From positions 12,252,368 through 12,316,367 of the forward strand of contig NC_087063.1 of NCBI RefSeq assembly GCF_963678635.1: a stretch of 64,000 bases of DNA. The letters run 5' to 3'. This stretch comes from Symsagittifera roscoffensis (lineage: Eukaryota > Xenacoelomorpha > Acoela > Convolutidae). The translations under genes were made by a program, and so were the position numbers. Within the stretch, counting starts at the first letter, position 1; every line of letters starts with the position of its first letter. This document shows, piece after piece, positions 1-9,000 of the stretch. The notes beneath the pieces are model-generated. The model worked only from the letters and a program-made list of their open reading frames with translations, did not search any database and was not told where the DNA came from.

Positions 1-3000
1 GTCACTTCTACTTGTTCCAAGCCATAGGGTGCCTTGTATTTTCTCGTGGCAAATTTCATTTCGTCCACCAATGCGACGTGTCCCTCCATCACGATCATCC
101 TGCCATCATCCCATATGGGTAGCATATTCTCAAGTCCTTCCTTCTCAAGAGTCCTCAAGACTTTCCGCACCTCATATCCAGGGGGCTGCGAACCTCTACT
201 CTTTTTCGCTTGCGTCGTCCACGAATTTACCTTCATCTCGCTGGTGTGGAAGTAGACTGCCGTCGTGTAGCCGATGAACAGGGGATCCCAGCCATCCGTG
301 AAATGCCTCTGCGTTTCCTCCGTCATCATCTTCGCCATTATGGAGGGAACCACCAAGGGACTATTCATTCCCAAGGTCATCCTCCTGACAGTCGGGAACT
401 CAGGCATGGTGGCTGGTAGGATTTCCTTCTCCATTATGGCCTCCAGCTCCCTCTTGACTAGTGCAAAGCACTCCTTCCAGGCGGGGATTCTCAAGACTTC
501 TCGTCCGTTGGCCGTCAATGGGTTTAGGTTCCAAAACTTTGGATATATTTCAATGGGGCCCTCTCGCTTGCCTCCCATTCTACATTGCATTTGTCCCCTG
601 AAGTTGCACACCATCATCTCGGCATCTTTCACTTTTCCGAAGAGTACCGTGTTGCTCATACGCGCCCTGAGCACCTCCTGCTGACACCAATTCAGCGCTG
701 TACCATCCAGTACGCTGATGAGACTCAAGTGCGTCACCGAGTGACGATACGTTATCACCAGGGGATCTGGAAACGCGTACGTCACTGCTGGACCATAGAT
801 GCAGGTCACCACCTCCTCTAGACCCCGGATTATCCCCATTGGGTCCGACCTCATTGCCAGGCACAGGTCCGTCAACAGAGGCATCCCTCTGTTCGCCTTC
901 TCCCATTCTTCTCTCGAGGTTGGGTTCTCATCTTCACCCGTCATGTATCGATTCTGCATCATGAGGTATTGCACCAGCAGTGTCTTCAACCCTGCGGCAC
1001 ACTTGTAGGAGCTGGTTTCAATGCTCGTGTGGACTCTCCCCATAGACAGAGGTTCTCCATATTCCATTAACCGATGAAACGATACCAATTCCCCATGGGT
1101 CAAGAGTACTAGTGCCAGATACCCATCAACTCGAAGTGTCTCCACTCCTCGACTAAACATGTATACTGGGCCCATGTTGAACAAGTATCTGGGGTAAACC
1201 AAATACAGGGCCAAGAGCAGGCTGATGGACATGCCCAGTATCTCCTGTACGAAGGCTCCGAAGATAGTCGCCGTGGTGCCGAACACTCCTGCCAAGAATT
1301 CTCTCTCCCAGCAAGGACTCAAGAACTTGAGAATCTCGTAATCTCTCCTAGTCTTCAATTCGCCGTTGGCGTGCTCTCTCCAAAATCCTCCAATCGTCAC
1401 TTCATTGGCGGCCGAGACAAATCTAACCACCGTCATGTCTCTCGTTTCAGCTAGCTCCAGTTGCTTCTCTAGAAAACTCCAGATTTGTTTCACGAGGAGT
1501 GGTGCTTCCTCCCTCGTCTTATTCGTGACGTTCTCCAGCCTTGGTGTCAGGAATGGCCACCAGCCATTCTCTTGAGTCAAGCGATATTTCATCGATTCTA
1601 ACTGTTTCTCCGTCTCGACCACATTTCTTCTCTCGTTGCTGGGACCTCTAGACCTGCTGGTGGAATTTGCGACTTTAACATCCATACTCCGGAACCACAG
1701 GCTGGCCGTCAACTGGTTTATCGCCGGGTGGTCGTCCCCGATGACTGGGCTGAACTTGAGTTGTCTAGCAAAGTTCGATATCTCTAGCAAGAGTACCTCA
1801 TCCAATACAATCAGGACGTCGGCCAGTCCGTAAAAGCCCCTCAGTGCATGAGATATGTCAGCCCATGCCGCCGGCAATTCTGATTTGTAAAGCCTCAAGT
1901 TCAATGGCTCCAGCTCTCGATTGGGGGCTGCCATCAGAATCCGCCATTCACTCCCTTCTGCTATCAGGATCAAGACCGCGTACACGAATTGTAGGGCGGG
2001 TGGCATATTTGCGTATCCTGGGGATGTGGTAAACACCACCTTCGTCTTGGACCCAAATCTCGAGGCTACGTTCTCTTGTACCTCATTCATCGCCGCAAAT
2101 AACGCCTGAATAGCCTCCCATATCTTCTTTGATGTCGGAATCTCCTTGCCCTTCAGTTGCTCAAGAAGTCCCATCGCGTGCAGGTGATTATTCATTCCTG
2201 CAAACATTAGCAGCTCAGGTTCACAGGGCATCTCCGACTTTATTGCCACCACTAGAGTCAACATCTGGTTCAATTCGGCTCCTGGCAAGGAGTATACCAG
2301 AGTCTCCGGCCAGAACAACTTGGGAGACGTTCCTTCGAAGTCCGATCCCGCCACAATGACTACTCTTGCAGCAGCTGGATCTGCTCTATCATAAACTGCC
2401 AGAGTTTTGGCCAGTTGGGTGCCACTACAGGGCTTCCCGTATCTGGGATCTTCTGCCAACTTCGGACCTTCGTAAGCGGCATCAGGCAATTCCATTCCCC
2501 CCGGATTGAGTAGCTTGTCTACCACCTTCAACTGCGCCGGGGTTGCCAACCTGATCCTAGCGATGCCAGTTCGGTGCTTGGGAGGTTCTGTTATAAGTCC
2601 AGGACCCCCCAACAGTTTGAGAGGCCTGTAGTTAATGGGTCCCATGATCGTTTTTGTGGGAATTCCAGTCAGGTCTGTGGTCTCCATTAACTTCGCTCTC
2701 GAGAAGTGCGCTTCGTGAGCTTTCAACCAGTCTATGCAATGATGTCTATTCAAATCCTCGTGCGACACTCGTTCGATCCCCAGGGTTTCCGCCAACTCTC
2801 GTCTGCATTCCAAACTCTCTAGATCCAGTTCCTTCACCTTCTCAGGGTATCTCAAGCGGGCAGTCTCCATAGACTTCTTTTCTCTCCTGCCATCTGCCAC
2901 CACCACAGAGGACATCGCCGAGCCCGGAGGTGTTGATGACTCTACCTCCTCCGACTCCATTGGCGTGGCACTCTGCAATCGGGTCTGATTGCTCCTTGAA

Positions 3001-4868
3001 CTGTCTCTAGTATCAACTCTCGTTCCCAAGCGACCAGCCAAGGCCCTCGAGGCAAGGAATGGTGGGTTGGGAGGTGGTCCTAAAGTGAATTGGGCTGTCT
3101 CCAGCAGGTCCGCCTCTAGCGTGTTAATGTGTTCCTGGAAGACGTCGTTCAGCCACTCCGCTCCCCTTGGCCTATCGAAATGGATTCCATCTTTTGAGGT
3201 GTCTTCAGGGAATCCCTTTTTCTCCATACGTTCTGCTATGTCCAACAGCCTGAGAGGAAGCACACTCTTCCGGTGTATGTCTCGGATCATCTTGTTCAGG
3301 CTCCGCACCTTCTGGTTCATCTCTAGGGCGTGCTGATCAAACATCATGTTGTAGGGGACCGTGCATACCGTCAGCAGGATGGGGTCCATCTGGATCCTCA
3401 GTTCCTCAAGAAGGCAGCTCATCTTGTCGCACAGCCTCGCTACTTTCCTCGCTTCTCCCCTTGACACGTCGTTGGTCCCAACCATCAGGGTCACTGTGTA
3501 AACTTTGGTCATCCCTAGCATGTCCAGGGTTGCCAACATCTGTGGCGTGGCAGCTCCAGCGAAACTCAAGACTCCTGTCTGCCAATGGGACCGTATCTGG
3601 GTCAACACCCGCACCAGGCTATCCCCTATAATTAGGTGAACTGCACCCTCTGGCACACGAGGTGGCGCTAGATACTCCACCCAGGCTGCGTCATGGAAGC
3701 AGTCCCTCCTGGCTCCCTGTTCCGCACTCCAGTCCAGCCGATTGTGCCTGTGGTAGTTCCCTTCTGTATTCTTCTTATAGCTTGCGATCACGACATTCCT
3801 GACCGGCTGTTCCCTCCAAGTAGGGGGAAGCTCTGGCCTCGTCGATCTTTCACGACTCTGCTGCTGCAATTTCTCGCCTAGCTCCTTCAGGCGCGATGAG
3901 GCGCCACTCACCTGACTGCCACTCGAGGTCGAGGTTGGGGTATATCCTGGTAACACCACATCCATCAGAGGACGTACAGGTTGTGTCTCTAGGTTGCGCA
4001 AGGAAGGCGTCACGTCATTCGGTATCCAGACCTCTAACCCTTCGCTCATATGTTCTCTGGCCTCGCGGTCAAGGTTGAACCGTCCTCTAGCCCTGGGAGC
4101 TTCATCCACCTCCATGCGCGACTCTGGCCTCGAGCTGGTCACCACTCGTTCGTTTGACCTGGCTCCCTTCTGTGCGTCAAGCTCGCGTTGTCGCTGTTCT
4201 ATCCTTTCCAACTCCGACTTCAGTTGATCACGATTTGCGACGTTCTCCCGCACCCTCAGCTCCTGCTGATGTTCAGCCCTTAGCATCTCAAGTAATTTCG
4301 ACGTCTGATCTCGCTCGTCGACTGCCTGGTCTCTCTCCAGCTGAAGCTTCTCCCTGTCCAGCTTCGCCTGATCCCGATCGAGGTTCGCTTTATTCCTTTC
4401 CTTCAGCGCCTTCTCGAGCTCTTTCTTTAGAACCCCCAGATCCGGATATGCCTCTGTCGTCTGTTGCGCTCGCGACATCGACGGCACCTTACTCGAGCTC
4501 TGGCCTGTGGATCTTGCTGTTGGTCTCGTCGGTAGCGGACATTCTCCTGCGCCGTGTTCGGTGTTGTTACTCAGGCCAGGATTTCTTGCCAAGTCAAAGC
4601 CCCTTACTCCTCCATCCGCATTCCAAGATAACCATCTGGTCTGTTCTCGATTTGATATGCCCTCGGTGGTGTAGCCGAACATCAAGACAGCCTCCGTCGC
4701 AGACTCCCTGCACTCACCCTGGTCCTCCAACTGGAGGATCGCATTCAGCATCACCGCCATTCTCTCGTCTATCTGGGTGTAGTCCAGGTCCCTCAAGCGT
4801 CTGTACAGCTCGTCAAGAGTGGGCTTCTTCAGAGCCGCGGGCACGGAGTTCCAGAATCGGTCTGCCAT
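1..4868 (-). CDS. ORF2 of element A: coiled coil + SGNH hydrolase + second SGNH-like domain + unknown region (partial, runs off the left edge)
   Basis: Open for 1,622 codons from ATG at 4868 to the window edge. The start is supported by the aligned ATG of element B (29307), where both proteins begin MADRFW. Residues about 1-70 form a conserved N-terminal region. About 130-230 are a charged heptad-rich coiled coil. About 405-580 are a GDSL/SGNH hydrolase: block I GDSL with Ser417, block III GTND with Asn466 and Asp467, and block V DGIH with Asp560 and His563. About 830-1060 look like a second, diverged SGNH fold, with GSD at 841-843, GMNN at 891-894 and a conserved DDH at 1045-1047. The rest is conserved in B and C but unrecognised; residues about 1200-1235 are hydrophobic and could be a membrane segment. 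SGNH enzymes are esterases/lipases; such a domain is known in ORF1 of CR1 LINEs. Its position replaces env, but I see no signal peptide or fusion peptide. It lies 523 bp downstream of Gag-Pol and probably needs a spliced or internal transcript. Confidence 0.85.
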   Translation of the reverse strand, partial: MADRFWNSVPAALKKPTLDELYRRLRDLDYTQIDERMAVMLNAILQLEDQGECRESATEAVLMFGYTTEGISNREQTRWLSWNADGGVRGFDLARNPGLSNNTEHGAGECPLPTRPTARSTGQSSSKVPSMSRAQQTTEAYPDLGVLKKELEKALKERNKANLDRDQAKLDREKLQLERDQAVDERDQTSKLLEMLRAEHQQELRVRENVANRDQLKSELERIEQRQRELDAQKGARSNERVVTSSRPESRMEVDEAPRARGRFNLDREAREHMSEGLEVWIPNDVTPSLRNLETQPVRPLMDVVLPGYTPTSTSSGSQVSGASSRLKELGEKLQQQSRERSTRPELPPTWREQPVRNVVIASYKKNTEGNYHRHNRLDWSAEQGARRDCFHDAAWVEYLAPPRVPEGAVHLIIGDSLVRVLTQIRSHWQTGVLSFAGAATPQMLATLDMLGMTKVYTVTLMVGTNDVSRGEARKVARLCDKMSCLLEELRIQMDPILLTVCTVPYNMMFDQHALEMNQKVRSLNKMIRDIHRKSVLPLRLLDIAERMEKKGFPEDTSKDGIHFDRPRGAEWLNDVFQEHINTLEADLLETAQFTLGPPPNPPFLASRALAGRLGTRVDTRDSSRSNQTRLQSATPMESEEVESSTPPGSAMSSVVVADGRREKKSMETARLRYPEKVKELDLESLECRRELAETLGIERVSHEDLNRHHCIDWLKAHEAHFSRAKLMETTDLTGIPTKTIMGPINYRPLKLLGGPGLITEPPKHRTGIARIRLATPAQLKVVDKLLNPGGMELPDAAYEGPKLAEDPRYGKPCSGTQLAKTLAVYDRADPAAARVVIVAGSDFEGTSPKLFWPETLVYSLPGAELNQMLTLVVAIKSEMPCEPELLMFAGMNNHLHAMGLLEQLKGKEIPTSKKIWEAIQALFAAMNEVQENVASRFGSKTKVVFTTSPGYANMPPALQFVYAVLILIAEGSEWRILMAAPNRELEPLNLRLYKSELPAAWADISHALRGFYGLADVLIVLDEVLLLEISNFARQLKFSPVIGDDHPAINQLTASLWFRSMDVKVANSTSRSRGPSNERRNVVETEKQLESMKYRLTQENGWWPFLTPRLENVTNKTREEAPLLVKQIWSFLEKQLELAETRDMTVVRFVSAANEVTIGGFWREHANGELKTRRDYEILKFLSPCWEREFLAGVFGTTATIFGAFVQEILGMSISLLLALYLVYPRYLFNMGPVYMFSRGVETLRVDGYLALVLLTHGELVSFHRLMEYGEPLSMGRVHTSIETSSYKCAAGLKTLLVQYLMMQNRYMTGEDENPTSREEWEKANRGMPLLTDLCLAMRSDPMGIIRGLEEVVTCIYGPAVTYAFPDPLVITYRHSVTHLSLISVLDGTALNWCQQEVLRARMSNTVLFGKVKDAEMMVCNFRGQMQCRMGGKREGPIEIYPKFWNLNPLTANGREVLRIPAWKECFALVKRELEAIMEKEILPATMPEFPTVRRMTLGMNSPLVVPSIMAKMMTEETQRHFTDGWDPLFIGYTTAVYFHTSEMKVNSWTTQAKKSRGSQPPGYEVRKVLRTLEKEGLENMLPIWDDGRMIVMEGHVALVDEMKFATRKYKAPYGLEQVEV
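3120..3655 (-). other. SGNH/GDSL hydrolase domain within ORF2 of element A
   Basis: This is the part of ORF2 at residues about 405-583. A hydrophobic beta strand leads into IIGDSLVRVL, where Ser417 (codon 3618-3620) is the expected nucleophile. A GTNDVSRG block follows 47 residues later, and DGIHFD gives the Asp-x-x-His pair (His563, codon 3180-3182). All four SGNH landmarks are in family order and spacing, so an active esterase is plausible in A. In element B the nucleophile block reads ADN, and in element C the later blocks read GTNN and DGIYFD. Both dead copies have therefore lost key residues. Confidence 0.8.
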
Positions 4869-5391
4869 TTTTGCAACTTCGGGATGTATATAGGTAGATG
4901 TTAACCAGCTCAAGAATTACCTTACCAACTCAAGAATTACCTTACCAACTCAAGTATTACCCAATTCAAGAATTCTCTAGAAATGTTCTCTTGCAAGTAC
5001 TTGCTGTAGATTCGGATTATCGCGTGTTCAATCAAGATTCTCTCTTTCTGTTTCTCGCTTGAGTGTAGTTGGATTTTCAACTTTGTTTTTCAAACTCGAT
5101 CTGAAAACAGAAAGCTCATTAAAACTTAGCATGTCACGTTCCTAACCTAGAGACCCCCTTTCTACCCATATGGTTAAAATCTTATCATTCTCATATCACT
5201 TAAAGCAATTCGATTGGATTTTCCCTTAAGAACATGCAGATTCATTTTATGTTTTAGCACCATCAATTCTTTCTTTTAAAATTCAATTGTCATGCCAATC
5301 ACATCTTAAGATCCCTTTACCTGCGCCGCACCCCAGTACCTAACTCAAGACTCCTCCCTCACACCCGACCTGATACCTCCATGTACCCGAC
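4869..5391 (-). other. ORF1-ORF2 spacer of element A
   Basis: A stretch of 523 bp without a gene separates the two ORFs. It is AT-rich near 5160-5300 and holds a short tandem array next to ORF2 (annotated separately). The matching spacer of element B (28834-29306) is 473 bp. It presumably carries whatever signal allows ORF2 expression (splice site or internal promoter). I see no proven promoter. Confidence 0.6.
4903..4980 (-). repeat. Short tandem array with repeated splice-donor-like motif upstream of ORF2 (element A)
   Basis: Three 20-bp units lie 35-75 bp upstream of the ORF2 start. In element sense each contains TTGGTAAGGTAATTCTTGAG or a close variant. The core TGGTAAGGTA resembles a 5' splice donor. 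Element B has an equivalent array of 25-bp units at 29190-29275 with the same core but different flanking bases, so the motif is kept while the unit differs. Confidence 0.7.
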
Positions 5392-6035
5392 TCAGGCGAT
5401 GCTCAAGTAGTACTTCTTGTGAAGATGCACCATTATCTCTGTTTCTGCAAAGACCACATGTAGGATAGCGTACAATTCCCTCGAGCTCAGTTTGCCCCTG
5501 TTTGGGTCGTACACCGGCATCGAGACCTCCACTATTCCTCTTTCAATCATGAAGTCACGTAGTCTTGTCAGTGCCAATATCACGTGTTCGGGATCAATTG
5601 TGTTTCTGTCGTTGACTCTCGTTACTAGGAAGCAGAGGTATTTGCCCGGGACTTGTGCCACTGACGGTGGAAGCGCTGCTATGCCTCCCAGTCCTGGCCT
5701 CTGTCTGAACAGAAACTCTACGTTCTGGTACTCTCTTTTGAAGTCAGCCTCCAATCTTGATTTGAAACTCATGTCCGCCGTGATGCAGATCGCGCTGGTC
5801 CTGTTTGACAGGATGAAGTCGCTATCCGTTATCATGATGTTCTCTGAGTATTCATTGGGTATTTCGAATTTCGTTTTGAAATTCCTTCCTATGGTAGGCT
5901 CTGGTTCTTCTTCCTCCAGTTCCAATCCGCTTGTTTCCCTCACTTCCTTGAGCTTCTTTATCATCAAATTTTTGGTGTGGGTAAGTCCTACCCCCACTCC
6001 CCGGACAAAAATATTTATCGACGTCCCCGTCGATG
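5392..6035 (-). other. Macro-domain-like C-terminal module of Gag-Pol (element A)
   Basis: After integrase the ORF continues for about 210 residues that are kept to the stop codon in B and C. The order of segments fits TARG1/OARD1 and Poa1-type macro domains, which bind or hydrolyse ADP-ribose. It has a strand plus AICITADMSF, then a helix with basic residues, then a Gly-rich GLGGIAALPP turn. KYLCFLVTR, a helix TRLRDFMIERG, VSMPVYDPNRGKL and a closing helix and strand complete it. The usual catalytic-loop motif (IGCGLD in TARG1) is replaced by YDPNRGKL, so binding or enzyme activity is uncertain. The assignment is from pattern recognition only. A profile search against Pfam Macro (PF01661) would settle it. 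Confidence 0.55.
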
Positions 6036-9000
6036 TAGTCGGGTCTGAATTGTCCTTGGGGATGTCCAGTGGCCTGTCTGTTGCTGTCCATCCGAAAAGA
6101 GGGTCCTCTGTCTTCATGTAATTTGCTGCTGATACATCGATTTGCTGAATGCTTTGTCCTTCGCGGCTCTCGTCTTTGACATCACGCATCCACTCTAGAA
6201 TCCTCAAGTTCGTATTCTCCCTCCTTTCTATTTCACTCTGCTCGAGATCCGTCTCCAATTCTGGCGTCGAGTAATCATCCTGCGGATAATGTCCACCATC
6301 GTCAATGACCTGCCATTCCTCTTCGGCTTCCAGTTCGCCTGCGCTTAGTAGTTCATCGCCCAACTTGTCTGGCTGTATCTTATCGATCAAGAAGTCATCC
6401 CCGTACCTATTGTACCTCATACCTGTTCGTTTACGATTGCCAGTCCTGGTTTCCGGTGGTGTTGGTCGATCCGGCTCCATCCACTTCGGTACCTCGTTTT
6501 GCTCTGGGTCGTTCCAGTCTTCTTCTACAAATGAACCTGCATCCGACTCCACTTCTATCTTTTCGTTGTCGTCCAAACTCAAGTTCTCATTACCATCATT
6601 TTTCTCTCTAGTGCCTTTCTCATTCACCTCGCACGCTGGTTCCACCACCAGGTACTCAAGACCTTCCATGTCTTTTGGTAGGCACCAGTCCTCCGGGGAC
6701 GGGACATGAGGCTTCAGATTTTCGTAATGTGCCGCTCGCCCTGTACTCAAGCGATAGAACCGTCCTTGTTGATGTACTTCCGTAATCATGAACGGTCCTC
6801 TCCATTTCTTGAGTAGTTTCTTTGTTCCCTTGGGCGGTATGACATTTTGGAAGACCCACACGTATTGGCCCACTTCGTATGGCTTTGCTCTTAGTATCTT
6901 TTCGTCATATTTCTTGCGTTGCCTCATTTGCGCTTGCGCCGTGTTTCTCCGACATAGCTCGTTTAGCTCTTGTTGTCTTTTGATCGCTTCCTTCACGTAT
7001 GCTTGAGGTGACGTCCTCTTCCCCTCGTACTCCGGGTAAAAGAATGTTATAGGCATTGCCCTTTCCCTGCCTGTCAACATCATGAAAGGACTGATACCCG
7101 TCGTTGAGTGCTGAGTACTATTATAGGCTCCTACTACCTGTGGCAGGTATTTGTCCCAGTCCGTCATGTATCTCGAGCAGTACACCCTGAGCATGTTGAC
7201 CAGTGTCCTGTTCTGTCTCTCTACCAACCCATTGGTCTGTGGATGATAGGTCGTCGAGTGCGCTTGAGCAATGTGTGATCTCTTCATCAATTCTTTTGTC
7301 AAGTCCCCCACAAAAGCCTTGCCGTTGTCCGACTGGAAAGTCATTGGACAACCATACCGCGATATCCAATGCGTTATCAGGTGATCACATGTCTCCTCTG
7401 CTGAGGCTGTCTGGCACGGAACCGCTTCCGCCAACTTGGTGAAGTGATCTATTATAACTAGTATTTGGTTATAACCCGACTCCGTCATGCAGATTTTCTG
7501 ATGGTCTATCTGCACCACTTCATTGAATTCCGAACTCTCGACAGACTTGAGGGGAAACTTCATCTTCCTTGGGTCTTTTACTTGAAGGCATGCTAGGCAG
7601 GCATTCACCCATCTCTCGCAAGCTTTTCTCATTCCCGGCCAATCAAACCTGTGAAGTATCCTTTGTTGTACTTTATCTATCCCCTGGTGGCCCATCTGGT
7701 CGTGTGATCTGAAAAGCACCTCCGTTTGGTACAATTGTGGTAGTATGATGAGGTTGTGTTTGTGTAATATTTTTTCCTCATCTCTTCTCTTGAACGCTAC
7801 CACCCCTTCAGCTGTGTGATAAAGTAAATCTCTCTTTTCCTTGTAGAACTGGCTCAAGATCTTGTAGCTGTCTTCCTCAAGTTCCCCCTTCTCCTTGACT
7901 CCCGAATGGATCCATTTGGAGAGGTTACTTGTCATTTTGTCATTCTTCTGGGCCCTTATTAGGTCAGACAGCCTGTATCTCGCCTTAACGTGCTCCTTTA
8001 GCGCCATGATCTGTCCATTCATTTCACCAGGGTTGTGGATGTCATCGCTCAGCTTCACACATATCATCCTTTTCACGATTTTCATGTCGTCTTCTGGTAC
8101 CAGATTCGTTCTGACGTTTGAGTTGCACGATAGTTCCCTTAGTGGTTTTCTTGAAACTGCTATTTTCTCGAGCTCTTCACTACCTCGTACCTCTTGTATT
8201 TCCAGATTGTACGTCCCTGAAGATGGATCCGTCTGTAATTCCCTGTCGTGCTGTCTTATCTTCTCTTCCGCCAGTATCATGCATAGACTGTCTTGGTCTT
8301 CGCTGCTCTCATCCGAGTCTTCATCCCATTCTTCACGCTCCCCGGACAATTTCCCTTCTCCGGTTTCGTCTTCTTCCATGAATCTGGACCACTCCCCGGA
8401 CTCTTGATCTAGTCCCAGGTGTTCAACTTCTTCTCTGAATGTTACTTTCTTATCCCTGACTTTTGTCTGTTCCAGAATTTTTTCTGGGATTTTTTCAACT
8501 AGTGATCGCACAACTTCCTTGCTATCAGTGATGCTTCCTTTTGAGACGTCAGTATTGTTCACTGTTTCTTCTCTCCGAAGTATGGTTAGTTCCGATGCCT
8601 CCTGACCTCTCCCTTGGATCACGGCCTTGTCATCTGATAGTTTCTCAAGTAACCTCATTAAGTCTTCATCTATTCGGACCGTTCCCTCCTCTACCTGGAT
8701 GAGATCATAACCTTTTGCCTTAAGTGTCTCCCTCACGATCTTGGACTTGAGCATAATTCCTATCGGAATCCCTCTGCTTTTCTTCAAGATGGTCTTTTCG
8801 AGAGGCTCTTTCGGCAATTCGGGATGATCTTCAATCGGTTTGCCTGATTTGTCCAGCCATCTCGTGAGTGGAAGACTGTCGTACGTTTCTTTGTCCATGA
8901 AGGAGAAGCCGTCTTTGATCTCAGGTCTGTCCGCCTCTCTTTGTTCTTGCCTCTCGTAGAACTCCGTCTTCTTACTCAAGCTGTCAGCATTTTGATGTTT

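Noticed and set aside
1-4868. Envelope (env) gene, which would make element A an endogenous retrovirus
   Set aside because: No signal peptide at the ORF2 start, no fusion peptide or clear surface/transmembrane organisation. The recognised domains are SGNH hydrolases. One hydrophobic segment (residues about 1200-1235) is not sufficient.
4154-4897. Plus-strand frame of 247 codons opposite ORF2 of element A
   Set aside because: Antisense shadow of the conserved ORF2 coiled-coil region; no matching frame is kept in B or C.
5852-6091. Alternative-frame minus ORF of 79 codons over the ultraconserved island, as an overlapping gene
   Set aside because: A second coding frame could explain the synonymous conservation, but the frame is not kept in C (insertion in the G-rich tract) and conservation does not follow its limits. 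The RNA hairpin fits better.
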